Source of the DNA: a marine gamma proteobacterium HTCC2143
GTDB taxonomy: Bacteria; Pseudomonadota; Gammaproteobacteria; Pseudomonadales; Dasaniaceae
Reading direction: 5' to 3'
Length of the DNA: 64,000 nucleotides
Assembly (NCBI GenBank): GCA_000169075.1
Contig: AAVT01000002.1
Span: 186,001-250,000 of the forward strand
Position numbers and translations under genes: made by a program. The notes under the pieces were generated by a model. It was not told the origin of the DNA, made no database searches, and saw only the letters and a program-made list of their open reading frames with translations. This document shows positions 48,274 through 57,903 of this stretch, piece after piece (the first letter of the stretch is position 1; every line of letters starts with the position of its first letter).

Positions 48274-48713
48274 CTGCTAGTGGTGGGGCGCCAGCCGTTG
48301 TGGGCCGACAACGATATAGTGGGGGCTCCCTGATTAAGACGGGCACAGGTTTCACTTTATTGGAGGTATTAATCGCGCTCGCGATATTGGCGATATCATC
48401 GCTGGCTATCATAGGACAAGTTGGCCAGAGTCTGAGTCGAGTTCAACAATTGCAGTTACAGACAACCGCTATTATTGTTGCTGAAAATCAAATGGCGGTT
48501 GTTCAGATTAGCCCGAATTGGCCGAGTTTAGGCCTAAAGACTAATAGGGTTACGTTGGCAGACGCCCAATGGCTGGTGCAAACGGATGTCAGTACTACTA
48601 GCGATCCTTGGTTAAGAAAAGTAGAGGTCACTGTTAACTATGGTGATGCTTTGGATAGGCGTGAAACCCCTGCAATTTTGGCTCGGTTGGTCAGTTACAG
48701 AGGTTTGCACTAG
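48270..48713 (+). CDS. gspI: Type II secretion minor pseudopilin GspI
   Basis: This 147-residue pseudopilin has the signature G|FTLLEVLIALAILAIS and AENQMAVVQ, which are standard for GspI. The leader before the cleavage Gly is unusually long (about 27 residues) if translation starts at the GTG overlapping gspH. No better start closer to the cleavage site is visible. GspI with J and K forms the tip complex. Confidence 0.9.
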   Translation: MTASGGAPAVVGRQRYSGGSLIKTGTGFTLLEVLIALAILAISSLAIIGQVGQSLSRVQQLQLQTTAIIVAENQMAVVQISPNWPSLGLKTNRVTLADAQWLVQTDVSTTSDPWLRKVEVTVNYGDALDRRETPAILARLVSYRGLH

Positions 48714-48715
48714 TC

Positions 48716-49369
48716 ATGAACCGATCTAAATCAGCTGCTGGACTTACCCTATTAGAAGTGTTGATAGCGCTGAGCATTTTTTCGTTGATCGGTGTCGCGT
48801 CCTATCGAGTTTTGAATACGTCTATAGCAAGTCAACGCATAGGTGCTGTGCTCTCCGCAGAGCTATCAGCGGTACAGAAGACCATTCTCATTGTTGATAG
48901 AGATTTACAGCAGATTATACGTCGTCCAATCCGATCAAATGAAAACGTGTCTAAAGACTACCTGGTGGTGAATCGCGAAAACTATCCGCTGGAATTCACT
49001 CGGGGAGGACGACGAAATCCTCTTGAGTTATCGCGCAGTTCAATGATTAGAATAGCCTACGATGTTGGCTTGCATCCGCAGGTAACAAACAAAGAGAGTG
49101 AATTTTACCAGAGTGAAACAGTATTCCTTAGGCGGCATATTTGGTCTGCACTCGACCGCACTGAGGACGAGCAGCCGCTAATCCAGCCGCTGCTAGCAGA
49201 TGTCAGAGATCTTGCTGTTGCGGTTATTACCGAGAGCGGAAAGCAGATCAATTGGCCTCCGGAGAAAGTTGAAAAAGGGGCATCCCAAGAAAACCCCTTA
49301 GCCATCGAAATGTCCTGGGTTTACGGGGACAGAGAGCTCCCCATCAGTCGCGTTTACCAGGTGCTATAA
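48716..49369 (+). CDS. gspJ: Type II secretion minor pseudopilin GspJ
   Basis: This 217-residue protein has the leader MNRSKSAAG, then G|LTLLEVLIALSIFSLI with Glu5. The globular domain has VDRDLQQIIRRPIR, EFTRGGRRNPLE and VFLRRHIWSALDR, as in GspJ. It is one of the three tip pseudopilins (I, J, K). The next gene starts at the base after its stop. Confidence 0.93.
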   Translation: MNRSKSAAGLTLLEVLIALSIFSLIGVASYRVLNTSIASQRIGAVLSAELSAVQKTILIVDRDLQQIIRRPIRSNENVSKDYLVVNRENYPLEFTRGGRRNPLELSRSSMIRIAYDVGLHPQVTNKESEFYQSETVFLRRHIWSALDRTEDEQPLIQPLLADVRDLAVAVITESGKQINWPPEKVEKGASQENPLAIEMSWVYGDRELPISRVYQVL

Positions 49370-50329
49370 ATGGCTAGTGGCAGCAGACAGCGAGGGATCG
49401 CCCTAATTACGGTGTTGTTGGTATTTGCATTAGCCGCAATTATTGCCAGCGATGTTGCGTCCCGTATCTATCGTGATATTCGTAAAACGAGTAATTTGAT
49501 CAATAGCAAGCAAGCCTACCAATATGCATTGGCCGGCGAGCAATTTGCCCGACAAATCCTATTCAGAGATTACCGTGATGAAAAAGAACTTCATGTTGAC
49601 GCTTTAACCGATGCCTGGGCAAATATCGGTGAAATATTTAATATTGAAGAGGGTGGTATGACAATTAAGATAATCGACTTGCAGAGTAAGTTTAACATCA
49701 ATAATGTAGTCGATGATCAAGGACTAGCCAATTTGGCATCGCTGGAGCAGTTTCGTCAGTTGCTATCTGTTCTCAAGATCGACCAGTCAGTCGCTTCCAA
49801 GCTGGTCGACTGGCAGGACGCTAATCGAAGCAAGTTGAAAAACGGTGCCGAAGATGAAGCGTATCAGCCATTAGGGTATCTGCCAGCAAATCGGCCGATG
49901 GTTGATCGAACAGAACTCCGACTGTTAGATGAATTGAGTACCGAAGACTACACTGTATTGAAGAGCCATATCGTTGCCTTGCCTCTAACCGTTAACGATA
50001 AAAAAATTGGCCCAACAAAATACAACTTGAATACGCTAGATGCTAAGATAATCGAAGCATTATTGGACCCTAGTCGTTCAAGTGATTTAGCTAAGATAGC
50101 AGCCCAGCAAAAAAAAGGAGGCTATGACACTGTGCTGATGTGGTCTGCTAACGATTTTTTTCAAGGGCTGACCGTGTCAGGTAGCCAATTGAGTGTGAAC
50201 AGTGAATTTTTCGAAATTAGTATCACGGTAAAATATGATCAGCGTGTCAGTATACTTCGAACACATCTGTATCGGGATAGTAGCGACGGTAAAATTACGG
50301 TGCTAAAGCGACAGCAAGGTATTGAGTAA
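49370..50329 (+). CDS. gspK: Type II secretion minor pseudopilin GspK
   Basis: This 319-residue large tip pseudopilin has the cleavage site RQRG|IALITVLLVFALAA. It lacks the Glu5 found in other pseudopilins (Thr instead), as is normal for GspK. The globular part shows YQYALAGEQFARQIL, DLQSKFNINNVV and KLVDWQDAN, then KYNLNTLDAKIIEAL. It caps the pseudopilus and may recruit substrate. Confidence 0.93.
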   Translation: MASGSRQRGIALITVLLVFALAAIIASDVASRIYRDIRKTSNLINSKQAYQYALAGEQFARQILFRDYRDEKELHVDALTDAWANIGEIFNIEEGGMTIKIIDLQSKFNINNVVDDQGLANLASLEQFRQLLSVLKIDQSVASKLVDWQDANRSKLKNGAEDEAYQPLGYLPANRPMVDRTELRLLDELSTEDYTVLKSHIVALPLTVNDKKIGPTKYNLNTLDAKIIEALLDPSRSSDLAKIAAQQKKGGYDTVLMWSANDFFQGLTVSGSQLSVNSEFFEISITVKYDQRVSILRTHLYRDSSDGKITVLKRQQGIE

Positions 50330-50332
50330 ACT

Positions 50333-51673
50333 ATGAACAATCAACTCGTCATTCGTTTACGCGAAATAGAGCTGACGTTATCCTCTGAGGTTGACTGGAG
50401 TTTGTTCGATGGTGACGGTCAGCATCTTTGCAGCAGCAGTAGCCCGTTAGCCCAGCTGAGGCTAAATGCCAACAATGTGATTGACGAATTTTCTATTGTT
50501 GTCATTGTTCCTGGCGAAGCGATTAACCTGCTATCGCCGTCTTTTCCTTCGCGACAACTCAAGCAAATCAAGCAGGCTCTGCCATTTATGGTAGAAGAGA
50601 TGATTGCTGATGAAATTGAAAATGTGCATATTGCGCTGCCGGACCAGTTTGACGGTGCAGATGGTGTCGTCAATTTGGCGGTCGTTAGTCATGCAGTGCT
50701 GATTAATTGGCTTGATATATTACATAGCGTTAAATTGTCTCCCACCAGAATCATCAGTGACGTTTTGTGCATACCATTCCATGCTGGGCAGCTTAGTTTA
50801 TTATTAGATGACAAGCGCGTCATGATGCGGAGTGGCCAGCACAGCGGACTAGTACTACCCATCGAAGATTTCGGCTTTTTGTTTGCTAGCTGGATCGGGC
50901 AGCATTCTAAACAAGATGCTGTTTCAGCCAAACCTGTTATTAACATCGCTTACAGTAGTCAGTCGAACAGTGGTAGCAGCGCTAGCAGTGATGACCGATT
51001 AGTCGATAAAAATGGTCATGTGGAGCCAGAAGTTGTAGCTTTTGTTCGACAGAATCATCATGACTGTGAAATCAAAGTTACCGCTTATCATGAACCCATC
51101 GCTGAAATTTTAGTAAGCAGCTATTCTAATGAAAGACTTGACCGTCAGCTCAACTTGCTACAAGGCGGCTATGCCGTCTCTGCTGCAGGAAAAAATGACT
51201 GGAGCAACTGGCGATCGGTTATATCCGTTGTCGCTATTGGCTTGTTATCCTATCTATTGTTGATGGCAGGCAGTGGCTGGTATTTCAATGGCAAAGGTAA
51301 TTCCTTGGATGCCGAAGCCGTATTGCTCTACCAGCAATTATTTCCTAACGAACGTCGGATTGTTAGTCCAAAGAAACAAATGCAAAATCATATAAGATTG
51401 TCAGGCGTTGGGAAAAATAGTGATTTCTTGCCGATATTAGCATCGCTAGCGTCGACCCTTGCCGCTGATAGTGACGAACTGAAGCTGATTGTCGATCAGC
51501 TGCGATTCGATGGGGGTTCCGGTGAACTACAAATTCAGCTGCGAAGTTCATCGATTGAAAAATTGGATCAATTGAAACGGAATCTGGAGGGCATCGGTTT
51601 GGAAGTGGATATCAATTCAGCTGCGGAACAAGATGATTATGTTATGGGCCGACTTGTCGTGAGGAGACTCTAG
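50333..51673 (+). CDS. gspL: Type II secretion protein GspL
   Basis: This 446-residue bitopic protein has an actin-like cytosolic domain (1-~290) that binds GspE, with QIKQALPFMVEEMIADEIENVHIAL as its clearest landmark (written here in part: QALPFMVEEM). One membrane helix lies at about 300-320 (VISVVAIGLLSYLLLMAGSG). A periplasmic ferredoxin-like domain ends the protein. Its TAG overlaps the gspM GTG as TAGTG. Confidence 0.9.
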   Translation: MNNQLVIRLREIELTLSSEVDWSLFDGDGQHLCSSSSPLAQLRLNANNVIDEFSIVVIVPGEAINLLSPSFPSRQLKQIKQALPFMVEEMIADEIENVHIALPDQFDGADGVVNLAVVSHAVLINWLDILHSVKLSPTRIISDVLCIPFHAGQLSLLLDDKRVMMRSGQHSGLVLPIEDFGFLFASWIGQHSKQDAVSAKPVINIAYSSQSNSGSSASSDDRLVDKNGHVEPEVVAFVRQNHHDCEIKVTAYHEPIAEILVSSYSNERLDRQLNLLQGGYAVSAAGKNDWSNWRSVISVVAIGLLSYLLLMAGSGWYFNGKGNSLDAEAVLLYQQLFPNERRIVSPKKQMQNHIRLSGVGKNSDFLPILASLASTLAADSDELKLIVDQLRFDGGSGELQIQLRSSSIEKLDQLKRNLEGIGLEVDINSAAEQDDYVMGRLVVRRL

Positions 51674-52179
51674 TGAATTTTTCGATAAAAGATTCAGACG
51701 TCTTACAGCAATTCTCCGTGCGCTATGAAAGTCTAGAAAATCGTGATCGTTTAGCGATAAAGTTGCTACTGGGTTTCATTGTCACGGTGATTATCATTTT
51801 CGGAATGATTTTGCCTGCTAGCAACTACAAAGCGAGTTCTGAGGCATATTACAGAAACAGCCTTGAGACTTTAACGTGGATGCAGGGGAACAAACCCTTA
51901 ATTGATAGCGTTAGCCAACGAAGGTTGGTACGAGATTCTGGGCAGTCTCTGCTGGGGATAGCCAATAAAACATCAAAAGGGTTCAATCTGACGTTTAAAC
52001 GATATCAGCCTGTTGGAGAATCTGGGTTGAGTTTATGGCTTGAAAATGAGTCATTCAACAATGTTATTTTGTGGCTGGAACGACTCGATAAGAGGCACGG
52101 TATCAGTGTCGATGAAATCTCTGTTGATCGAGATGAACAAGATGGCCTAGTGAGTATTCGCTTGGTATTGCAGGGCTAA
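51673..52179 (+). CDS. gspM: Type II secretion protein GspM
   Basis: This 168-residue bitopic protein has a short cytosolic N-terminus with SVRYESLENRDRLAIKLLLG, a membrane helix (about 31-47) and a periplasmic ferredoxin-like domain. That domain includes FNNVILWLERLDKRHGISV and ends VSIRLVLQG. It partners GspL. The GTG start overlaps the gspL stop. No gspN follows. The gspAB pair comes next. Confidence 0.9.
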   Translation: MNFSIKDSDVLQQFSVRYESLENRDRLAIKLLLGFIVTVIIIFGMILPASNYKASSEAYYRNSLETLTWMQGNKPLIDSVSQRRLVRDSGQSLLGIANKTSKGFNLTFKRYQPVGESGLSLWLENESFNNVILWLERLDKRHGISVDEISVDRDEQDGLVSIRLVLQG

Positions 52180-52182
52180 CTC

Positions 52183-53604
52183 ATGTATCAGCAATACTTC
52201 GGCTTGACGGAGTCTCCATTCTCTATTGCACCGGACCCCCGGTATCTCTATTTGAGTGACAAACATAGAGAGGCGCTTGGGCATCTGATTTATGGTGTGG
52301 GTGACCAGGGTGGTTTTGTTTTACTGACAGGCGAAGTCGGGACAGGAAAGACAACGATTTGTCGCTGTTTATTGCAGCAGGTACCCGACAATGCCGAAAT
52401 TGCGTTTATTATAAATCCTCGGCAAAGTATTAATCAGTTGTTGCAGTCTATCTTCGGTGATTTGGGTTTGCCGCATCAAAAGGGCGACACCAGTAAAGAC
52501 CTCATCGATCAACTTAATAGTCACTTACTAGACGCTCATTCCCGCGGTATTAATACTATTCTGATAATCGATGAAGCCCAAAACTTGTCGGTTGATGTCC
52601 TCGAACAATTAAGGCTATTGACTAATCTTGAAACCAATGAAAAAAAGCTTTTGCAGCTGGTTTTGTTAGGCCAGCCAGAACTTAACGATTTATTGGCTAA
52701 GCCCGAATTGCGCCAGTTGGCTCAGCGAGTGACTGCAAGATACCATCTGCCACCGTTGTCTAAACTAGACATAGCGGAATACATAGAGCATCGTTTGGCT
52801 GTTGCTGGCTGTCGTGCCCAGTTGTTCCCGCCTTCATCCATCAAAACTATTTTTCAGCTGAGTCAAGGTATACCTCGGCTGATCAATCTTATTTGCGATC
52901 GTACCTTGCTGGGAATCTATGCAACCAATCAACAGCAAGCGACGCCGGCAATTGTAAAAAAAGCATCCCAAGAGATATTTCCAGAGAAAGCAGTTTTTCC
53001 AAAAAGGCAAGTAGCTTTAATGGGTATTGTCTTGCTGGGCTTAGTTAGTTTTTTGGTATGGGCTTTGCTCAGTGGAGAAGTTACCAAAAAGCTGGGCATA
53101 TCAAATGAAACTAACCCAGTAGTACAAAAGCAGGTTAATAATGTATCGGCTGTGCCATATCGCTATCCAGTCCCATCATCGTCGGTCTTGGTTTTGCAGC
53201 AGCAGCTCTTTGAGCCCCGGAGTTTACCCGTAGTGATGGCTAGAAATGCTTACGATGATTATTCTCTACTGACGGACATTCACTATTGCGTGAAGTCAAC
53301 GGCCTATCCACTGGCGGAGTTTCGGCAGCTGCGTATTGTCGAAGACTTGCGACCTGCAGCTATCGCTACTATCACGCATCAAGAGGGTAATAACAAGGCA
53401 TCAACATTTCATGAACATCATTTGTCGTTTAAAGGTGACGTCTGGCTGCACCACTCAGAACGGGTGCCAGTGGTAAAAGAACTACGGGAGGGATTGGGTT
53501 TGGCTCAAAATGCGATCATTGATTGGAGTTTACTGATGGCATTTATCGCTGCAGTCTATAAGGGCGATACAGTGCTGGCGTCCATAGAATTGGAAGGCCG
53601 CTGA
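52183..53604 (+). CDS. gspA: GspA/ExeA-like ATPase for secretin assembly
   Basis: This 473-residue protein begins YQQYFGLTESPFSIAPDPRY, the ExeA hallmark. The AAA+ domain has Walker A GEVGTGKT (50-57) and Walker B ILIIDEAQNL, followed by ITARYHL-like sensor regions. One membrane helix lies at about 280-302. The periplasmic part resembles the ExeA C-terminus but is short and weakly conserved, with only a hint of a peptidoglycan-binding fold at the end. With GspB it helps place GspD multimers through peptidoglycan. Its TGA overlaps the gspB ATG. Confidence 0.88.
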   Translation: MYQQYFGLTESPFSIAPDPRYLYLSDKHREALGHLIYGVGDQGGFVLLTGEVGTGKTTICRCLLQQVPDNAEIAFIINPRQSINQLLQSIFGDLGLPHQKGDTSKDLIDQLNSHLLDAHSRGINTILIIDEAQNLSVDVLEQLRLLTNLETNEKKLLQLVLLGQPELNDLLAKPELRQLAQRVTARYHLPPLSKLDIAEYIEHRLAVAGCRAQLFPPSSIKTIFQLSQGIPRLINLICDRTLLGIYATNQQQATPAIVKKASQEIFPEKAVFPKRQVALMGIVLLGLVSFLVWALLSGEVTKKLGISNETNPVVQKQVNNVSAVPYRYPVPSSSVLVLQQQLFEPRSLPVVMARNAYDDYSLLTDIHYCVKSTAYPLAEFRQLRIVEDLRPAAIATITHQEGNNKASTFHEHHLSFKGDVWLHHSERVPVVKELREGLGLAQNAIIDWSLLMAFIAAVYKGDTVLASIELEGR

Positions 53605-54209
53605 TGTCCTACATATTAGATGCACTAAAAAAGTCCGACCAAGAGCGTCAGCAAGGAAACAATCCTACCCTGCAGACCATACATAAGCCGCACTTTAGCG
53701 GTGGCACACCCTCAAAGTGGCGGCTAATTGCATTGTTTATGGGCGTGTGTGTGGTATCCCTTGTCGCTGTGGCCGTTTGGTTTGTTGCAGCTTATGGCGT
53801 TGACAAGCAATCTATCGAGGTAGCTGATCGACAGGTGGTTGCAGGCCGTGCTGCGGCCCGAGGGTCAGTATCGCCACTAGAAGCTGAGGCTGCAGTGTCG
53901 AATGAAACAGTGATCGCAAAAAATGAGGTGAATAAAAATAGAGCCATAGAGCGCTTAGCAATAAATACAGTGGTTGAATTTGCCGATTTACCAGACCCTG
54001 TGCAGCAGGCAATTCCCTCCCTTATTTTTTCATTTCATGTGTATTCTGCAAACGTAGATCGTCGAACTATTATTATCAACAAGCGACGAGTTAAAGAAGG
54101 CGCCGTTGTTTCGGAAGGTTTGACATTGATTGAAATCACCGAAAAGGGAGTGGTTTTAGACTGGAAAAAACGCTATCGGTTTATGATTGATGTGGTTGAA
54201 AATTGGTAA
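53604..54209 (+). CDS. gspB: GspB, partner of GspA in secretin assembly
   Basis: This 201-residue protein starts MSYILDALKKSDQERQQG, the GspB/ExeB signature. It has one membrane helix (about 45-66). The periplasmic domain ends with SLIFSFHVYSANVDRRTIIIN and a GVVLDWKKRYRF segment typical of the GspB C-terminal domain, which resembles the GspC HR fold. It forms a complex with GspA. Its stop codon directly abuts the stop of the convergent second secretin gene, with no bases between. Confidence 0.9.
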   Translation: MSYILDALKKSDQERQQGNNPTLQTIHKPHFSGGTPSKWRLIALFMGVCVVSLVAVAVWFVAAYGVDKQSIEVADRQVVAGRAAARGSVSPLEAEAAVSNETVIAKNEVNKNRAIERLAINTVVEFADLPDPVQQAIPSLIFSFHVYSANVDRRTIIINKRRVKEGAVVSEGLTLIEITEKGVVLDWKKRYRFMIDVVENW

Positions 54210-56126
54210 TTATTTTTTCTCTTGAGGTTTGAATTGATTGAAGTCAGGTAAAGCGGTGTCGTCTACGCTGAATTTCCCGGTATTGTATTTTTCTTGTAAG
54301 CTTTTCATTAAATCGTAGTTTTTTCGGGAAACATTGTCTGATATCTGGTCGGAGTCAACAATAACTGGGTGAATGAACACCATCAGATTCTTTTTCACAA
54401 CCGTGTCTGTTGTGGTTCTAAAAAGGCCTCCCAACAGAGGCAAGTCACCCAGAAAGGGGACCTTGCTAACCAGTTCTTGAGTGTCGTCAGAAACTAGTCC
54501 CCCGAGCACTAATATGGCGTCGTCTTCGACAATGACTTTGGTTTTGATGCTCCGTTTATTGGTGACTATATCGTTTGCGACGGTGGTAGCCTCGGATATT
54601 GTTTCAACTTCTTGCAAGATATCCAGAGTGATTGAATCCCCTTCATTTATTTGCGGCGTAATCTTTAATGTCAGGCCGATGTCATGCCGTTCTATCGTCG
54701 TAAAAGGATCGCCAGTGCTGGATGATGATCCCGTAGACTGCCCTGTGATGAAGGGTACATTAGACCCCACAAGGATCTCAGCCTCTTCGTTATCCATTGT
54801 CATAATACGGGGGCTTGATAAAATGTTCGCGTCGTTTTCGTTGGCTATCGCCTGAGCTAAGACGCGCAAACTGCCATTGCGATAAAATCCTAGATTGAGT
54901 CCCGCGCCCAGTAAAGACACGGCGCCGCTTTCGTCGATATTTCTCAGGCCGAAATTGGTAAGAGCTTCTGCTCCGTCATTGGCGCTAAGGCTGGTGTTCC
55001 ACTCAACGCCTATCGTTTGTGAAAAATCTTTGCTGACCTCAACAATGATAGCCTCAACTAATATCGAAGCTCGTCGTATATCTATCTGTTCGATTACTCG
55101 GGACATGACATCTAGCATCGATGGCGGGGCGGTCATAACCAGGGCATTGGAGCTTTCGCTGGCTTCAATGCTGATGTCACTAGAGTCACCAGCATTTCTA
55201 TTATTTTCCTGCATGGCCGCGCCCATGCCCTTCAGGATAGGTAATACTTCTTTGGCCTCAAGATAATGGAGATAGACGACGCGAGTATTACCATTGTCAC
55301 TGATAGGCTGGTCAAGCTGTTTGACAAGTTGTCGCACTCTTCGAGTGGTGGCTGCATCGCCAGACATCAATAAACTGTTAGAACGAATGTCAGGGGCAAT
55401 TGAAAATGTTTCGCCTGTTGTATCGCTTAATAGTGACAGAACGAGGCCCGAGACATTTTCAGCATCCGCATGCAGTAAATTAATCACTTCGATATCAATA
55501 CTGCCGGAAGCATCTATTTTTCTTACAAGAGCAACCAGTCGTTTAACGTTCTCTGCTTCGTCGGCGATAATAAGACTATTACTCTGGGGGTAGGCAGCGA
55601 TATAGCCACTACTCGGCAAAAGCGGCTTTAACACCTCTAACAATCTATTGGCCGATACATTTTCGGCCTTAAAAACATACAGGATTTGCTCGCCACCTCC
55701 CAGTGCACTAAAATTTTCTACCAGTTGCTTGGGTGATGACTTTGCTTGCACCGCAGGAAAAATCCGCAAGATTCCGCCAGTTTCGGTGACGGCGTAACCA
55801 TAGACGTCGAGCATCGCCAGAAATACCTCAAAAGCCTGGTTTGCCGTCATGCCTTTATTGGCGAGTATGGTGACTTTGGCTCTGACTCTTGGATCAACCA
55901 CTATTTTTTTATTCGTTTGTTCTGCAATCCACTGAATAACAGAGCCAATGTCCGCATCACGCATATTGATGGTTAGCAATTCTTCTGTTGACGGCGTTGG
56001 TGTCTGTATCGTTTCCGTGGCAGAAGTGGTGGCAGTGGCGTTAAAAGCTAACAGGAGGATCACCCAAATGCGAAGGAAGACGAAATTCCAAGGTTGCAAT
56101 TTACTGGATGGCGGTGAAAGTGGCAT
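54210..56126 (-). CDS. Type II secretion secretin GspD (second copy)
   Basis: This 638-residue protein is a second complete GspD. It has an N-terminal signal/membrane segment, the N0 start TINMRDADIGSVIQWIA, N1-N3 domains, and the secretin core with ILVEAIIVEVSK, VGSNVPFITGQSTG, TTIERHDIGLTLKITPQI and VPFLGDLPLLGGLF, ending NLMVFIHPVIV. It is collinear with the first copy but clearly diverged, so it is an old duplication or a functional variant, not a recent copy. It is convergent with gspB and lies downstream of the acyl-CoA synthetase gene on the same strand. No damage is visible. Confidence 0.93.
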   Translation of the reverse strand: MPLSPPSSKLQPWNFVFLRIWVILLLAFNATATTSATETIQTPTPSTEELLTINMRDADIGSVIQWIAEQTNKKIVVDPRVRAKVTILANKGMTANQAFEVFLAMLDVYGYAVTETGGILRIFPAVQAKSSPKQLVENFSALGGGEQILYVFKAENVSANRLLEVLKPLLPSSGYIAAYPQSNSLIIADEAENVKRLVALVRKIDASGSIDIEVINLLHADAENVSGLVLSLLSDTTGETFSIAPDIRSNSLLMSGDAATTRRVRQLVKQLDQPISDNGNTRVVYLHYLEAKEVLPILKGMGAAMQENNRNAGDSSDISIEASESSNALVMTAPPSMLDVMSRVIEQIDIRRASILVEAIIVEVSKDFSQTIGVEWNTSLSANDGAEALTNFGLRNIDESGAVSLLGAGLNLGFYRNGSLRVLAQAIANENDANILSSPRIMTMDNEEAEILVGSNVPFITGQSTGSSSSTGDPFTTIERHDIGLTLKITPQINEGDSITLDILQEVETISEATTVANDIVTNKRSIKTKVIVEDDAILVLGGLVSDDTQELVSKVPFLGDLPLLGGLFRTTTDTVVKKNLMVFIHPVIVDSDQISDNVSRKNYDLMKSLQEKYNTGKFSVDDTALPDFNQFKPQEKK

Positions 56127-56239
56127 AAGCTCAAGTATTTATTAATAGTTAGGTTATTGTAGTTTACCACGATCTTTTAGCGAGACTTTTCGCCTAGAAT
56201 CAGGTGGTTAGCGTCGATAGCAATCTTTTGCCACGACAA

Positions 56240-57868
56240 TTAATCGACGATTGTTTTTGCTTTCTCCCGCAGAATAAATTTCTGTATCTTCCCAGTTGAA
56301 GTTTTTGGTAGTTCGCCAAAGATCACATGCTTTGGAATTTTGAAACTGGCCAAATGATTTCTACTGAAAGCGATCAGTGTTTGTGCGTCAAGCGTGGTGC
56401 CGTCTTTTAGTTCGACGAAAGCACAGGGTGTTTCGCCCCACTTGTCATCAGCCTTGGCAACCACGGCAGCACTTAACACCGCGCTGTGCTGATACAGGGC
56501 TGACTCTACTTCTATTGACGAGATATTTTCGCCACCTGAGATAATGATATCCTTGGAGCGGTCTTTGATTTCAATGTAATTATCGGGGTGTTTTACCGCT
56601 AGATCTCCCGAGTGGAACCAGCCATCGGCGAGCGCCTCGCGGGTGGCGTCTGGGTTTTTTAAATACCCTTTCATCACGACGTTGCCGCGGAACATCACTT
56701 CACCAATAGTTTCGCCGTCATCAGGCACCGGTCTCATCGTTTCTGGATCAAGTACATCGAGGTTGTTCAGTACGGGATAGGCGACGCCTTGGCGCGCTTT
56801 CATTGCAGCCCTGTGCTCGCGACTAAGCTCGTCCCACTCCGTATGCCAGGCACAATATACGCAGGGGCCATAAACCTCTGTTAGGCCGTAAGTATGGGTA
56901 ATTTCGGCGCCGAGATCTTCGATTGCAACAATCACCGCCGCAGGCGGCGCTGCACCCGCAGTCATTATTTTGATGCCTTTAGGAATTTGATTTCGCAAAA
57001 CTTCCGGTGCGTTGGCTATCATCGAAAGAACAATAGGAGCGCCGCACATGTGGCTGACATCGTTGGCGACGATACTTTCTATAATCGCGTCAGCAGCCAC
57101 ATCTCTCAAGCATACGTGGACGCCGGCTAGTAGGGTAATAGTCCAGGGAAAGCACCAACCATTGCAATGAAACATAGGCAGGGTCCACAAATAGGTCGGT
57201 GCGTGTCCCATATTCCACGCTAATATATTCCCCATCGCGTTTTGATGAGCGCCACGGTGATGGTAAACGACGCCTTTCGGATTGCCCGTTGTCCCCGACG
57301 TATAGTTGAGCGCCAGTGACTGCCATTCGTCAGCCGGGAGGGCGGGGACGATGTCGGGATTGCCTGTCAATAAAAACTGTTCGTAAGTTGTACTTCCAAT
57401 ACGAACTGATCGTGGTCCGAGAGAGTCATCCAAGTCTATGATAAGGGGGCGTCGGCTGCTTTTTGACAGCGCCTGCTTCGCAACCTCGGCAAATTGCGCA
57501 TCGATGAGCAGCACGTCGCATTCACCATGATCAAAAATATAGGCGAAAGTATCTGCATCCAAGCGAATATTGATACTGTTCAACACCGCGCCAGTCATTG
57601 GCACCGCAAAATGGGCTTCCAAATGAGCGGGAATATTCGGGGCTATTACCGAAACGGTATCGCCAGGGCCGATACCGTGCTGACTAAGCGCGCTGGCTAA
57701 TCGTCGGCAGCGCTGTTGCAGCGTTGCATAGTTATAACGCAGATCACCATGAACAACGGCAAGGTTGTCAGGGTAGGTCTTAGCTGCGTGAGAAAGAAAA
57801 TGAACGGGCGTCAACGCCGTATGGTTGGCGAGGTTCTTTGGTAATTCGGATTCAAAAATGTTCGACAT
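56240..57868 (-). CDS. Acyl-CoA synthetase (AMP-binding family, DmdB/medium-chain type)
   Basis: This 542-residue enzyme activates a carboxylic acid with ATP and CoA. Motifs: NYTSGTTGNPKGVVYHHRG (phosphate loop), LWTLPMFHCNGWCFPWT, THTYGLTEVYGP, GWFHSGDLAV and SKDIIISGGENISS. The final PKTSTGKIQKF has the adenylation Lys. The YHHRGA and MFHCNGW context is shared by 3-methylmercaptopropionyl-CoA ligases (DmdB) and medium-chain acyl-CoA synthetases. The substrate cannot be decided from motifs. It starts 35 bp after the nitroreductase stop, probably in one transcript. Confidence 0.9.
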   Translation of the reverse strand: MSNIFESELPKNLANHTALTPVHFLSHAAKTYPDNLAVVHGDLRYNYATLQQRCRRLASALSQHGIGPGDTVSVIAPNIPAHLEAHFAVPMTGAVLNSINIRLDADTFAYIFDHGECDVLLIDAQFAEVAKQALSKSSRRPLIIDLDDSLGPRSVRIGSTTYEQFLLTGNPDIVPALPADEWQSLALNYTSGTTGNPKGVVYHHRGAHQNAMGNILAWNMGHAPTYLWTLPMFHCNGWCFPWTITLLAGVHVCLRDVAADAIIESIVANDVSHMCGAPIVLSMIANAPEVLRNQIPKGIKIMTAGAAPPAAVIVAIEDLGAEITHTYGLTEVYGPCVYCAWHTEWDELSREHRAAMKARQGVAYPVLNNLDVLDPETMRPVPDDGETIGEVMFRGNVVMKGYLKNPDATREALADGWFHSGDLAVKHPDNYIEIKDRSKDIIISGGENISSIEVESALYQHSAVLSAAVVAKADDKWGETPCAFVELKDGTTLDAQTLIAFSRNHLASFKIPKHVIFGELPKTSTGKIQKFILREKAKTIVD

Positions 57869-57903
57869 GGGGTTAGAGTCTCGTTGGCGAATATGTCACA
57901 TGT

